Under the pieces are notes generated by a model that searched no databases, was not told the DNA's origin, and was given only the letters and a program-made list of their open reading frames with translations. This document shows, one piece after another, positions 1 through 12,185 of a DNA stretch of 64,000 nt (position 1 is its first letter; each line of letters begins with the position of its first letter). The position numbers and the translations under genes were made by a program. This DNA comes from Cryptomeria japonica (Eukaryota; Streptophyta; Pinopsida; Cupressales; Cupressaceae). The DNA lies in the NCBI RefSeq assembly GCF_030272615.1, contig NC_081405.1, positions 316,377,541 to 316,441,540 on the forward strand. Reading direction: 5' to 3'.

Positions 1-677
1 TGAAAATAATTGAGAAATCAGATTCAGTTAACCTTGAGATAGATTCCAATTATAGTTTAATTGAAATGCATTCAAATTAGAAGTCCAAGTTGCATTGGAA
101 AATAATAATAAATTAATTCCATGCATATAGTATAAAAATAGATAATTCTTTAATTTATTCAAGAAAAGGGGCTTTTCAATGTAGCTGAACTTCTTTTTCT
201 GAAAAGCTTTGAGTTCCAATTTTAGAGAATAATTCAATAATTCAATTAAATTGCTTTTCTGATTTCAAGTTCTAAATTTAGAAAAAGAAATAATATCTCA
301 AGTTTGATTTCTCTCTCAATTCAATTCTTTTTTTTGTTTTATTTTCAATTCAACTCTTTGTAATAAATTAATTCATCTTTTGTAATAAATTAATCCTTTT
401 TGCATGATTGAATGGCAAATTTATTAATTAATTAAATATGCAAGGATATTTAATAAATTCAAATGGGATAATTGATCAAAATGATATTCTTGGAAATGAT
501 TTGATTAATTAAATAAATATTTAATTAATATTGAGTAGTTGATTTTCCATGTGATTTTTGATAATTAAAGAATTAATAATGTGCTCAAGATTGATTTAAT
601 TGCCTTTGGTTAGGACCTTGGTGATGTTGTTGAGATTAGGGGCCCATGGTTTAGATGACCAATTTTAGGGTATTACA
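1..677 (-). repeat. Left (3') LTR of outer element, partial
   Basis: This aligns without gaps to 32069-32745, with about 22 differences counted by eye. It ends in TATTACA, so on the element strand the LTR begins TGTAA. Short AT-rich inverted repeats around 425-530 resemble those in the inner LTR. The outer end lies before base 1. Confidence 0.93.
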
Positions 678-692
678 TTTGCCCCTCTTTGA
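678..692 (-). other. Polypurine tract of outer element
   Basis: On the minus strand the bases immediately upstream of the 3' LTR read CAAAGAGGGGCAAA, a purine-rich plus-strand primer. The inner element has the same tract in the same place (11284-11297). Confidence 0.8.
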
Positions 693-739
693 ATTAATGT
701 GCGAGTAGTGCGTTGGTTCAAAGAACATGTGATGTCTAG

Positions 740-1290
740 GAGATGCCAGTTCTGAACTTGATTGATCATGAACTAGATAAAAAGCAAGGTGTTTAACTTG
801 ATTCAAAGCGACAAAGCTTAATGAAGTCTGATTAAAGTGGTACCGATCCCAAACTTGATTGAACTAAGGAATGATAGAAAACAAAGATACCGAACTTGAA
901 CTTGATTGATCAAGAAGAGGATCTTACTGATCTAGAACTTGATTGATGTTAGATGCAGTGAGTGATGATAAAAATCAATCTTGAACCTGATTGATCAAGA
1001 CATAATGAGAAAAGAATGGACCATTCCGCTTGATCAAGAAACAAATACTGAACACCTGCTTAGATTAAGTGTGATCAAAGAAACTCTTTAAACTTTTGAT
1101 TGAGTTTAAAAGAATAATTAGTTTGATTTGAAGCGATGAAACTGATTAATGTTAAAAGATTAATTTAGATGAAAGACAAATATCAGCTTGATTTGAAGTG
1201 ATGAAACTGATATGCCCCTAGTGATTGATTTGATTTAGATGATCGAGAGATCTCAACTTGATGTGAAGCGATGAAGCTGAGATGCCCCTT
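740..1290. repeat. Degenerate direct repeats between polypurine tract and antisense promoter
   Basis: Phrases built on CTTGATTGATCAAG and GATTTGAAGCGATGAAACTGA recur many times, with clearer copies at about 1118-1150, 1187-1212 and 1255-1285. The stretch is non-coding on both strands as far as I can see. The inner element has only a short counterpart. Confidence 0.6.
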
Positions 1291-1787
1291 AGCAATAAGG
1301 ATTTTTTTCTTTAATTGAAAAGATTTTGCTCGACTTTTGATGAAGATTTGAAAAGTTTTCTCGACTTGTGAGATGTGAAGTCATAAGGTCGTGAGTATGC
1401 CCCCTCGGGAGAAAAATTGAAAGATAGCGAGGGTACTTGATTATAGGCAATTGTTTGGCAAAAATAATTTATTTGAGCACAAATTGATTCTAAGGATTTT
1501 TTTGAAAATTTCAACGTTGATTGATGAGAAATTGAGCGTAGAGTTGATTGAACTGTTGATGTGTAGAATGAAATTGAATTAAGATTCAACATTGAAATTT
1601 GAGGACAATTTGAAGAAAGAATGAGCATTTGATGAAAAAAGCACTAAGTGGTCAAAATTGTGAAATTGACTAGCAAAATGATCTTGAATTTTGATTTCGA
1701 TCCCAAAAATGGAATCAGAGCAGGGAAATTAGCTAGGGGTACAATTTTCATAACCATCGGAGCAAGTTAAAAATTTAGGTTTTAGGC

Positions 1788-1795
1788 TATATATA
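1788..1795 (+). promoter_or_regulatory. TATA box of outer antisense PMD gene
   Basis: TATATATA inside the phrase TTAGGCTATATATAGG lies 115 bp before the proposed antisense ATG at 1910. The inner element has TAGGCTATAAGATA at the equivalent place, so position and context are conserved between two diverged elements. Confidence 0.55.
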
Positions 1796-1909
1796 GGACG
1801 AAAGTGTCATTTTCAAATCATTTTAACCCTACAAGTTTGAAAATTCAAAAAGCCTTCTGCAAAGAAAAATGCTGGTCCCTACTTCTTAGCATCAATTTGA
1901 GCACCAGAG

Positions 1910-4268
1910 ATGTCACAATCGACCCCAAAACTACGAGCCGACGGTAAGTGATCGATCTTTAGCCTCTTTATGTTTCCAATTTTGGATTTTTTTGTTCATT
2001 TTTCATGTTTTCGATGGGTTTTGGGTCGTGTGTTGCGGTTTATCATGCGAGACAGGATCCTGTCTTGTACGAGAAACTAACAAATTTTCTTTTGTCATTT
2101 GAAGTCATTAGATTTGGCGTACAAGATTCACCCTTGTGTCGTACGATAGGTTGGTTAGAAGACCATTTTGTCATATGATGTGTAAAAAATTGTTGTTTGA
2201 GGCTGTTTTCTCGTACGAGAGCCATTCCTGACTCGTATGAGATGCTGTTTGACTGTGTTTTGTCATTCAAAAAATAGTGATCATTTTTTAAAGTGTAAAC
2301 ATGAAATTTTTCTTTTGCATTTGACTTATTTAGATTTGCGTGATGTTTAACTTCTGTTGTAGACTCATGTGGAATATTTTCTAGATGATCATTGTTGGGT
2401 TTTTTTTTTTGCAAGTGTGCTTACCTCCTATGCTCTTTAGATGTGTATATCCTCCCACTATGGCTTTAGTTCGTGATTTATCTGAGGTTGAGCAGGCTCA
2501 TGTTGATATGTGTGGCTTGACTCACCTGATGAGGTTACCTGATGTCCGTGTGAACCACAAGATGCTCATAGCATTGGTAGAGTGGTTTCATTTGGAGCAT
2601 AATACCTTTCATTTGCCAGTTGGGGAGTTGACTATCACTCCCGAGGATGTGTACAGGATCCTTCATATCCCTTTTGCTGGGGATAAGGTGGATTATGATA
2701 CTACATTATTACCTGGACTACAGGCTCTTAGGAACGTATTCAGGGATCCCAATATCTTGACTCATTCCATGAGTTGGGATATATTGATGAGCAGGTACAG
2801 TGAGGAGTATCCACTGGCATGTGTCCTAGCAGGTTTCATTGGTTGCTTCTTGATGCCAGACAGAGGGCAATAGGGTTTCCAAAGTGGATGGGGCCGTATG
2901 CTGGAGAGGTTGATAGAGACTCCTCAGAGACTTGATTGGGACTCTTGTTTGTTGGCCCACATGTATCAAGAGATGCATGAGATTGTTTACATAGATGGGC
3001 GGAGCATGGCTGTAGGGGTGTACATTTTATAGGTGCGGGCTTAGGAGCACCTCCCCATTTGTCGACTGATTGTTGATGATAGCAGAGATCTAGGGCAGCC
3101 GATTATTTACAGGGATGCTAGATATATTACGCAGCCCCATCTGGGCAAGACAGACTTTTGGCAATGACAGCTCGATGATCTGATAGCTATCATATGGAGA
3201 CCATACAGAGGGTTGGAGTCATGGGATGAGTGGTGGGCGGTTTGGAGAGACCTTTTTGTTACATGCCCATTGATTGGGAGGTCACAAACTATTATGGAGC
3301 GATTCATTATTTCATGAGTGATGAGGCAGTATGGTCGGTCTCAAGGGATCTCTCAGGAGTATATAGCGTATGCTTGATATGTCGATGAGGAGAGACAGGG
3401 ATGGTCACTTAGGCTATCCTATGCTTTAGCGATGTAGGAGCTGACAGGTTTACACTGCCTGAGGTGGGATTACCTAGATGATATAATAGATGCGGGGGTA
3501 TTGCCCTAGTACATGGATTACTTTTAGCAGCATCCATTCCCTTGGTTTACAGATCCAAGAGAGCATGCTCCTCATATTGAGGATGTGGAGGATGATGCCC
3601 CTGCACTAGCATAGGGATAGGCATAGAGACAGGGCCATAGGCAGGGACAGGGCCAGAGAGCAGATGCTCCATGACAGACTGGTGGTGATCCCGGTGCTAG
3701 CAGCAATGGGGTGTGAGTTGATGTTGGACAGCAAAGGGGTGAGAGTGGATCCCTTGGGAGAGTAGGCGTGAGGTTGGGTGGCAAAGAGGAGGAGCAAGTA
3801 GCTTTGAGGTAGGTCCAGCAACGACGGGATGAGCAGGATGGAGCCACAGGTGGAAATGGCGGTGGAGATGGTGGCGGGGAGCCCGCGAGAGAATAGGGGG
3901 CTGACACCGGATGGTCGATGAGAGCACGTCTTGCAAAGCTACAATTACAATTGACAGTGGCTCAGACTCAGTTGGCGGAGAGAGACCGACAACTGGACGA
4001 GGTTAGGGTCGAGCGTGATTGCCAGATCACAGCATTGAGAGCTGAGTCGAGAGAAAAGATAGAGTCTCTTTGACAGGAGGTGCTTCTCTAGAACAGTAGG
4101 GCTGCATATTATGTGGCGGCATATAGTGTCACCATTCCTATTGCACAGCAGGTGCAACCCTATTCACAGTATATGGCTAGATTAGAGGGAGCACGAGCAC
4201 CGTGCCAGGATCCCGGGCATCAGGCTCCTCCTCGTCCACCAGGCGATGAGGGAGAGGGCACCAGCTAG
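1910..4268 (+). pseudogene. Antisense plant mobile domain (PMD) gene of outer element, decayed
   Basis: Transcribed opposite to gag-pol. The model is exon 1 1910-1943, a GTAAGT intron 1944-2415 ending in a long T-run and GCAAG, and exon 2 2416-4268, with matching phase. Exon 2 stays in one frame for about 617 codons but carries well over ten stops, mostly TAG or TGA. Its first 300 codons resemble the PMD (aminotransferase-like plant mobile domain): RVNHKMLIALVEWFHLE, then HNTFHLPVGELTITPEDVYR and a downstream WRPY motif. A Q/R/G-rich linker, a coiled coil at about 3915-4085 and a proline-rich tail ending at TAG 4266 follow. PMD proteins in plants act in silencing and development; what this copy did is unknown. 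The domain call is from memory, without a search. Confidence 0.72.
2040..2260 (+). repeat. Motif array in antisense intron of outer element (TCGTACGA type)
   Basis: Within the intron, copies such as GGATCCTGTCTTGTACGAGA, TTGTGTCGTACGATAG and CTCGTACGAGAGCC recur with variable spacers. Their reverse complement matches the arrays at 30270-30570 and 31310-31460, so each array has the same orientation relative to its own transcript. Function unknown. Confidence 0.6.
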
Positions 4269-6015
4269 ATGATTCTTTTTGTAGCTAGGATATTTTTTGT
4301 AGACACACCCATTTTTTTGTAGCTGATACGATTCTTTCTCTGATGGGAGCTTGTATATGTCATTGGACATCATTTTGTACCCTTATACTTGACATTATAT
4401 ATATGAGATCCATTTTGACGTCATTGTACTTGTGTCAATCGACTATGAGATGTTTCTATATGCTTTATTCTATATGTATACATTTATTTTAGCATGAATG
4501 TATGTAATGCAAATGAATATGGATGTTTTTTTTTTGGTTTCTTTTTATATGCAAATAAATGAATGAAAATGAGTAATGAGTAATGAGTAATGCAATTTTT
4601 TCATTTTTCTATGCAATAAGATCAATGTAAATGAATAATAATGAAATGAATGAATCTATATGAAATGTTATGTATGTAGCTAAATATCTCAAAACATAAG
4701 TACTCGATCGGAGAAATAATGATAAATAAACCACTTAGCATAAGAAATGATGATGCTTTTAGCTCTCATTCAGAAGATAAAGAGATTATTACTATACCGA
4801 AATCACTCTAGATTCACAAAAATGCAGAATGAAATGCAAAATGATATGCGAAATGCAACCTAAACCTAGTAACTGGATTTAAAATACTTAAGATTCATCA
4901 CTAAGAATAATGAATGCAATAGGTAGGTTAGAGTTCCTTTCTTTTTCAATGTGCAATTTTAATTATCTTGTTCACAATGACCCTTTTTTCATTCATATCC
5001 TTGGACAGATTTCGTAGGGACCTAAATTGCATCATAAAGAAATTCCCTCAAAACAAACAAAGAAATGATATGGACCTCCCTGTAGCATACAAATAAGCGA
5101 AGTCGAGGTATGTGAGGCGATTTCACCTTAATGTGAAGGCTCTTATCATAGACACCCAGCTAATTTATATGTTTCCAGATCATCGAGATCATTCCTACAA
5201 GAAGAAAACAAAGAAAATATTATGCCCCCAATCCTTGCTTCTCTTAGTCACAATAGACTTCCTCGAGTTACTCAGAGGGACAATAATCGAAAATCAATCT
5301 AAAAGACAATATACAAAGAAAATTTTCATTCATAGCTCAAACTGTTTAGTAATTGTTTTCTGTTATGTTATTTTGCTTGTGAACTTAGTGATAAAAAATC
5401 TTTAGTAGTCAGGAGATAGGTGACTGACTCGGAGTGGATGACCAAGTTTCACTGATGGAATAATGACTTGGTTGACACTACTTAGGATATGTAATGTGCT
5501 CTATCGAGTAACCTAAGACTAGGACGTTGATCAGTTTTAAGTCATGAGGGTTCCAATGAACTAGGAAGTCACAAAAGTGACTGAAAATATGTACAAGCGA
5601 AAGCAAAAGATGCATGAAAGTGGGAAATTACAACGTTGTGTTGATAGATGGAGCACTTCAGTACAAGAGGCACCTGTTTGCCAGGTTTTCACCTACTTGG
5701 TAGAGATTTTTTTTTTTTTACCAAGGTGCCTCTTTACCAGGTTTTCACCAAGGCAATTTCTCTTTTTTTATATTTTTTTTTCTTTTCTTTTCTCTTTTTT
5801 CCTTTTTTTTTTGGATTTCTTTAGGACTTTTTCTGATTTTTAGGATTTTTTTCAGGACTTTTTTCAACTATACATGTTTGTTGGAGCAAAGAGTGCTAAG
5901 CGAAGAATTTCTTCAAGTGGATGGTGTTAATCGGTTCATGAAGCTATTCTCCTTCCAATTTTGAGAGTTGATAAGCACTAGAGCCGTATACTGCAATAAC
6001 AATGTAGGGACCCAG
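4269..6015. other. Non-coding spacer between antisense gene and pol of outer element
   Basis: No supported gene. It contains ATG-rich low-complexity DNA (4480-4700, repeated AATGAGTAATGAG phrases) and a poly-T region (5710-5870) next to GGTTTTCACC repeats. The inner element has a similar poly-T/GGTTTTCACC block at 15950-16160, so this is an inherited part of the family. Confidence 0.6.
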
Positions 6016-7260
6016 CTAGTTGGGTTCAAACTTCCCTTTATTGTCGCGAAACTGTTGATTTTTTGGATTTTCTCTCAAAAATAGGTCACCAACTTGAAAT
6101 TCTCTTTGTTCGAACCTTCTTGTTATACCCTCTGGACATTCTCTTCTGATACACTCTGCGATGATCAAATGCCACTTGCTGATGCTCATCCAACAATTCA
6201 AGTTCTTGCAATCTAGATATTCTATGATCTTCATCAGTAACAAGACCTTGCAAAAAAACTCTTAGAGATGGTATTTCTACTTCAATAGGTAATACTGCTA
6301 CGGACCCATACACCAAAGAGAAAGGTGTAGCCCCAATAGGTGTTCAGATACTAGTTCTGTAAGCCCATAGTGCAGGATTGAGCTGCAGATGCCAATCCTT
6401 CCTAGACTTGTTCACTATTATGTGCAAGATAATCAGTAGGTTTTTGTTAGACGCCTTAGCCTGTCCATTAACTTGAGGGTAATACACTGATGACCAATAT
6501 TGCTTTATTTTGAATTTCTCACAAAGCTCGTCTAGATATTTATTCTTGAATTGTCCTCCATTATCAGTCACGATGGACGAAGGTATCCCATACCTGCAAA
6601 TTATATAGTTTAGGATGAATAAGGTGACTTGTTTACCAGTTGCTTTGGTGAGCGGAACTGCCTCTACCCACTTGGTGAAATACTCAGTGGCAGTTATAAT
6701 GAATTTATGTCCGTTGGATGAAGCCGGATATATCTAACCAATGAGATCAAAGGCCCATTGCTGAAAAGGCCAGTGTGTTATAAATGGTATGAGGTCCCTT
6801 GCTGGGGCATGTATGAGATTTCCATGAAGCTGACATTTCTCACAAGTCTTAGCAAATTTAATGGCATCTTTTTCCATATTTGGCCAGTAGTAGCCAGCCT
6901 GTAATAGTTTCCGAGCTAAATTAAAACCATTCGAATGAAATCCACAAATACCTTCATGGCTTTCCAATAATGCAAGTTTAGATTCTTCAGTTTCTAGACA
7001 TCTAAGCAATGTACCATCCAAACCTTGTCTAAATAAATCATTAGCTATGATAACATATTGCGAAGCATTTCGAGTTAGGTTTCTTTTCTCGTTATGAGTA
7101 AGGTTTTAAGGGATAATTTGATCGTGTAGATAGGAATAGATGTGGATGTATCAGGATGAGTCATGTCCAATAATAGAACAGACTATCTGGGTCTCAAGAG
7201 AATCATAAGCAGGGTAATATAACTCTTCCACCAAGAAATCAAAGCAAAAATTGGACTCAT
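6016..7260 (-). pseudogene. Integrase of outer element, decayed
   Basis: Integrase inserts the cDNA copy into the host genome. The HHCC zinc region is visible (SHEGICGFH, then CEKCQLHG near 6830), followed by the first core Asp in WAFDLIG and the second in VTDNGGQF (about 6555). The third acidic residue, expected as Glu in NGQAEASN, reads NGQAKASN here, so the active-site Glu has become Lys. In-frame stops interrupt the core, and a frameshift separates the end of the core from the C-terminal FQVGDLFLRENPKNQQ segment. The inner copy (16173-17300) keeps all three acidic residues. Confidence 0.88.
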
Positions 7261-8215
7261 GTAGCTCAGGTATAGATGCCAAGGTAGCCATAGCATCTGT
7301 TGCTCTATTCACTGATCTAGGAATCTATTGGAATGATACAAAAGCAAAGTACTTCTTGAAATCATCCACCATCCTCTTGTAAGGCATCAATTTCTTATCT
7401 CGAGTCTGATATGTATCGTTGATCTGATTGATAACCAGCTGAGAATCTCCATAGATATGTAATTCAGCAACCTTCCATTCAATGGCTAGTTTTATTCCAT
7501 TCACCAAAGCTTCATATTCTGCAATGTTGTTTGTGCAAGGGAATAGAATCTTATAAGACTTTGGAATTGAATACTTCTAAGGAGTAATGAATAGTATGCC
7601 AGGACCTAAACCATTTTGAGTAAAGGAACCATCGAAGAACATCTTCCAGGGTTGTTGAGTAAGATGCATTATTGATTCATTTGGGAACCTGATGTGTAGT
7701 GGTTGAGTATCCTCAAGTGGAGCTTCAACAAGTTGATCAGCAATTACCTATCCTTTATGGCTTTGTAGTCCACATATTCAATGTCAAACTCTATAAGGAT
7801 CATTACCCACTTTGCCAATCTTCTGGTGAGTGTTGCTTTATTAAGAAGATACTTGAGTGGATTGATTTTGGCCACCAACTTGACTGAATGTGCTAGCATA
7901 TAGTGCCTCAGTTTCTGTGATGCAAAGACTAATGCCAAGCATGCTTTTTTCTATTATATTGTAGCTCATTTCATAAGACACCAATGTCCTACTGATGTAA
8001 TAAATAGCTCTTTCCTTTTTGTTGTCATCTTGTTGTGCCAGAAGTGCCCCCAGTGATGAATCAGTTGCTGATATATATAAGATTAGTGGCTTACCCTAAA
8101 TAGGTGGCATCAATATCGATGGATTAGACAGGTACTCTTTTATCTACTAAAGATGTTGTTCACACTGTTGATCCCAGTTGTATATTATTCCTTTTCTCAA
8201 TACTTTTGTAAAAGG
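7261..8215 (-). pseudogene. RNase H plus second (ancestral-type) RNase H of outer element
   Basis: Two RNase H-like domains lie in tandem after RT. The first, at about 7745-8130, is recognised by VFASQKLRHYMLAHSVK and WVMILIEFDIEYVD. The second, at about 7330-7650, has the FFDGSFTQNG strand, FPCTNNIAEYEALVNG and HIYGDSQLVINQ, the signature of the extra RNase H of Tat elements. RNase H removes the RNA strand after reverse transcription. Frame changes occur between 8216 and 7938 and between 7744 and 7507, and there are several stops. Confidence 0.85.
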
Positions 8216-9187
8216 TTAAGCCTTGTCTGCTAGTTGAGAAATGAATCTTCTAATGGATTGGAGACGTCCCTGTAGACTTCTCATTTGACTGATGTTCTTT
8301 GGAGGCGACATTTCCATTATAGCTTGGACCTTCTCAGGATCAACCTCGATACCCTTCTTCGAAATAATGTAGCCAAGTAGTTTATCAGATGTCACTCTGA
8401 ATGCACACTTCTTTGGATTTAATTGAAGCTTGAATTTTTCCATTCTGTCAAGTATAGGAACTAACTCTTGAATATGCATTGATCTTTTCATAGTCTTCAC
8501 TAAGGTGTCATCAACATAATCTTCGATATTCTTATGCATCATGTCATGAAAGATAGTTGTAACCGCTCTTTGATAGGTCACCCCTACATTCTTTAACCCA
8601 AATGGCATAACGTTCTAGCAAAAGGTTCCCCATGAACAGGTGAAAGATGCCTTTTCTTGATCTCCAGGAGCGATTTTAATCTGATTATAGCCAAAAAATC
8701 CATCCATTAGTGAGTACATCTCATACCCAGCTATCATGTCAGCTATCATATCAATATTTGGCAATGGAAAGTCATCTTTTGGACATGCTTTGTTGAGATC
8801 TCTAAAATCTATACAAACTTTGATAGATTTATCTGCCTTCAACATAGGCACTATGTTGGAAATCCATTCAACATAATCTATTGCTCTGATAAATCCATCT
8901 TTGAGTAGTTTCTCTAGTTCAGCTTTGACCAATAGTGCTACATGCGGGTGCATCTTACAAAGTTTTTGTTTAACTAGTTTTACTCCTGGTGTGATTGAGA
9001 GATGGTGCATAATGAGATTAGGATCCAAGACAGGCATATCAGAGTATGTCCATGCAAAGTTTATTTTCTTCTCTAAGAATAGATAAGTGAAATCCTTCAA
9101 TTCCTTTGTTGATACTGATTGAGCTACATGAATAATCTGTGGTGTCTCTTGATTCCCAATATTCACTAGCTGAGTTGGCTCGATCAA
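8216..9187 (-). pseudogene. Reverse transcriptase of outer element
   Basis: RT copies the genomic RNA into DNA. Visible motifs in order are LEKLLKDGFIRAIDY, VCIDFRDLNKACPKDDFPLP, SLMDGFFGYNQI, MPFGLKNVGVTYQR and the catalytic EDYVDDTL, then the thumb MSPPKNISQMRSLQGRLQS. A TAG at about 8613 replaces the Trp of FYWNVMPFG seen in the inner element, a G-to-A change. Otherwise the domain is one frame, closely matching the inner element's RT. Confidence 0.92.
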
Positions 9188-10503
9188 TATGGAAGACTGC
9201 TCCTAAAAATGACTGAGCAATATACCAAGTATCTCACCTTCAGACACCTCAAAGAGGTTTTCACCTTTAGGTACGTCCTTTATTTTTTATTTTTACATTC
9301 TGACACCGCCACAATGTGGTTTTCACCATCAGATCTTTTATTTTTATTTTTCTTGTTTTTATGACTAAGATACTTGATATCCTCTTCAGTCATATTTTCA
9401 CTTTGTTCACTAGTGGAAGAGTTCATAGGTTCGACTGCATTGAGATGATAGGATAATGTATAGTCATTGGCAAAAGTAGGTATATCCATGGGTTGATTCT
9501 GTATAGTATAGTCAATCAATTTGAGATGTACTAACGACAAATTTTGGATAGGTTCAAGAGCGTTCACAGTATTGTTATCACAACTGTGGATCGAAAAGTC
9601 GAGTTCCAGAATGATACTTCGTGTAAGTGTCTCGAGACCAAGAAGAGTTAGATCATGATTATTAAAGTTCACGTTAATATTTAATCAATCTAATCCAATA
9701 GACATACTTGTAACGTCATTTACTACATCGGACTAGATGTCATATCATGGTTTAATAGCAATAAGACTAGTAGGAAACTTTTCATTGTTTGTATCAGATG
9801 ATTCAGAATTTGAGGCTAAGTGGATATCATCATGAACAGGAATGTCATCAGAGTCATCAGAGTCATCGGATGAAGTTTCCCAGTCTCTTTTAGGTGATTT
9901 AGTAAGCATATGTATGGTATCAATACTAACATCTTTAATGCTACAAGTTCCTTCATGTTGTGATTCATTTGTCATTTGTATCTACACACCTGTTGACATG
10001 ATCTCATTATTTCTGTGAGTTTTTGCCATCTACTCCATTTAGCTTCTTCTAGACTGATGACTGGTTCTTGTTCTGTAGCTTCTAACTCTTCCTGTGTAGT
10101 GCTATAACTGATTTGTTCTGTTTTAGGATAAGGACACATAGATGAGAAGCTTTATGGTATTGTTCCTTCTTTCAATCCTTTTTCATAATTTGCTTGCATC
10201 TTTTGTCTAATTTCTTGTATTTTCTTCTCTAGTTTTATGTGCATCAGTTCTTGAGTATCATCTATGACACCACTAGATTCTTCTGGAGTTTCTATAGTGG
10301 ATGTGTCTGAAAGATAGTCAGGACCCCATTCATACTCATTTGAATCAGTCCCTGAATCATCTACTTGTTGGCTGCAAGTATATGTGACTAGAACTTTTAA
10401 TGGTGCAAACAATTCTCTGATTCTTATGACTTGATCTCTTATATCCTCAGGAACCTCAACTTCTTGTATTATTGTAGTTGATACCATCAAAGCTTGAGCA
10501 CTG
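9188..10503 (-). pseudogene. Acidic linker between G-patch and RT of outer polyprotein
   Basis: Low-similarity, Asp/Ser/Glu-rich coding sequence with frameshifts near 10000 and 9200 (the latter in an A-rich run). The inner element has the same kind of acidic linker at 19344-20300. The inner retrotransposon landed at the upstream end of this stretch: with one ACTAT copy removed, 26685 joins 10503 in the same reading frame. Confidence 0.75.
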
Positions 10504-10508
10504 ACTAT
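10504..10508. other. Target-site duplication of inner element, left copy (ACTAT)
   Basis: ACTAT directly precedes the LTR starting TGTATATG at 10509. The same ACTAT follows the right LTR at 26680-26684. Confidence 0.95.
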
Positions 10509-11283
10509 TGTATATGCTGAAAATGGATAACAATAATAACAAAATTGAAAGGCTAAATGAATCCAACCACAAAAACCCTAGCCTAACAACAACAAAGATC
10601 CACCATAACATATGAAGATTACCTAAGACAATGTAAATGAAACAAAATCACAAAGATTATACCATCACATGTCCAATAGGGTTTTGAATCTCCATTCTTC
10701 CTATCTCCATTGATCTTGCTTGATATATTTGCTCTCAGATTTTATGTGCACAAGAGCTCAACAAAGAACGGAATGTGGTTGCAAGTAGGATCGTAATGTA
10801 GTCAATTGCATAAAAGATCATTAGGGCATTAGGGTTTGATAATGAAGGAGGCATCTCCTTAAATAGAAGACACAATAAGAAATGGAGGGATAAGATTGAG
10901 AGGTGTAAAAAGGAGGTTGGCTATGATTAGAGGGTAGGTAGAAGAAATAATAAAATAATGAAAGAGGTAGGTAGTGTAGGAATTAAGAGATGAATAACAT
11001 GTGTCATGTGTAGAAAAGGCTAATGAATTAATTAAATAAATAAAGATTTATTTAATTAATAGAAGAAATGGGATAATTAAATAAATAAAATATTTATTTA
11101 ATTTAGGAAAAGGATAATTTAAATAAATAAATGTATTTATTTAAATGAGAAATAAGGCCAGAAGAGGATAAATGAATGAATTAAATAAATAAAGATTTAT
11201 TTAATTAATAGAAGAATTAGGCTTAGATAATTAAATAAATGAAATATTTATTTAATTAGACATGACAATTTTAGGTGTCTACA
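10509..11283 (-). repeat. Left (3') LTR of inner element, 775 bp
   Basis: Starts TGTATATG and ends GTGTCTACA on the plus strand. Its right third (11030-11260) holds about five successive AT-rich inverted repeats of the form ATTAAATAAATA...TATTTATTTAAT that could each fold into a hairpin. On the element strand these lie near the start of U3. Confidence 0.95.
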
Positions 11284-11297
11284 TTTTGCCCCTCTTT
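11284..11297 (-). other. Polypurine tract of inner element
   Basis: Minus-strand sequence CAAAGAGGGGCAAAA abuts the 3' LTR. It matches the outer tract at 678-692. Confidence 0.8.
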
Positions 11298-11529
11298 GAG
11301 ACAATGCGGCTTGTCGCGTTGTTTCAAAGAAGATAATATGAACTGATACAAAGTTGCCCTAGTATGGGAATGATATGCCCCCTCGAGAGATTGGATGAAA
11401 ATGTCTAAAAGGATTGTAGACAATCTCTCGATAAGAAAGATGGGATAGAATGGACTGACTGGATAAAGGGACAAAGTCACGGGATAAAGAAGACTGACTT
11501 GGGAAACGAGGGCAAGGGTTAGGGTAGGC

Positions 11530-11538
11530 TATAAGATA
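11530..11538 (+). promoter_or_regulatory. TATA-like box of inner antisense PMD gene
   Basis: TATAAGATA in the phrase GTAGGCTATAAGATAG lies 90 bp before the proposed ATG at 11628. The outer element has its TATA box in the same relative place. Confidence 0.5.
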
Positions 11539-11814
11539 GACCATGGGGGAAAAACATCCTCATTGTCATCCACACCTTCACGAGATAAAAGTGCAGAGTG
11601 AGAAAAGAGCAGCAGCAGTCAATAGTGATGGCCTTCGTGCACAGATTCGACCGTGTTCGCCGATTTTAGAGGCCAGTAGAGGCAGGAGAGCCGGTAAGTA
11701 CCACCAAACCTCATTGTACTTTGATGCATTTATTGTTGTCATTAATGCATGCTAGTTAGAGTAATAAATGTGCTTAGAAGTAGGGCTAAAAAATGTCAAA
11801 AATCGCTGAAACAC

Positions 11815-12060
11815 GTCTGTGTTGGTGCCAGGCGCGTCTGTGTCTGCCAGGTGCGTCTATGTAGGTGCCAGGCGCATCTACATTTTTAACCGCGTCTGCG
11901 TCAAATGCGGGCGCGTTTACGTCATGCAGGGGCGTTTGTATAGTATAGGCATGTTTATGCATAATATAGGCACGTTTATGTCATACAGGCATGTCTGTGT
12001 TGTTCAGGTGCACTTGTGTAGTCTGTAGGCGCGTTTGTGAGCTAAAAGCGCGTTTATGTC
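11815..12060 (+). repeat. Motif array in antisense intron of inner element (CGCGTYTRTGT type)
   Basis: About thirteen degenerate copies of CGCGTCTGTGT or CGCGTTTATGT follow at close to 20-bp spacing. The complement of the same motif forms arrays at 24160-24320 and 25540-25800. Relative to local transcription all three point the same way. The array lies wholly in the proposed intron. Confidence 0.75.
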
Positions 12061-12185
12061 CAAAAAATGCAAGTTTTGTCTTCTAGGTCAAATTGGCAGT
12101 TCTGTGATGAACATATGCTGTCGATTGGATAAGCTGCTGAGAGGATACACTCAAGCAGGTCCTCTAGGGAAGACTAGAATAGATC

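Noticed and set aside
28-237. 69-aa minus-strand ORF, repeated at 32096-32305
   Set aside because: It is LTR sequence present in both LTR copies with substitutions altering the protein; not a gene.
5700-5870. T-rich ORF reading as poly-Phe protein
   Set aside because: Low-complexity T run conserved as non-coding spacer between pol and antisense gene.
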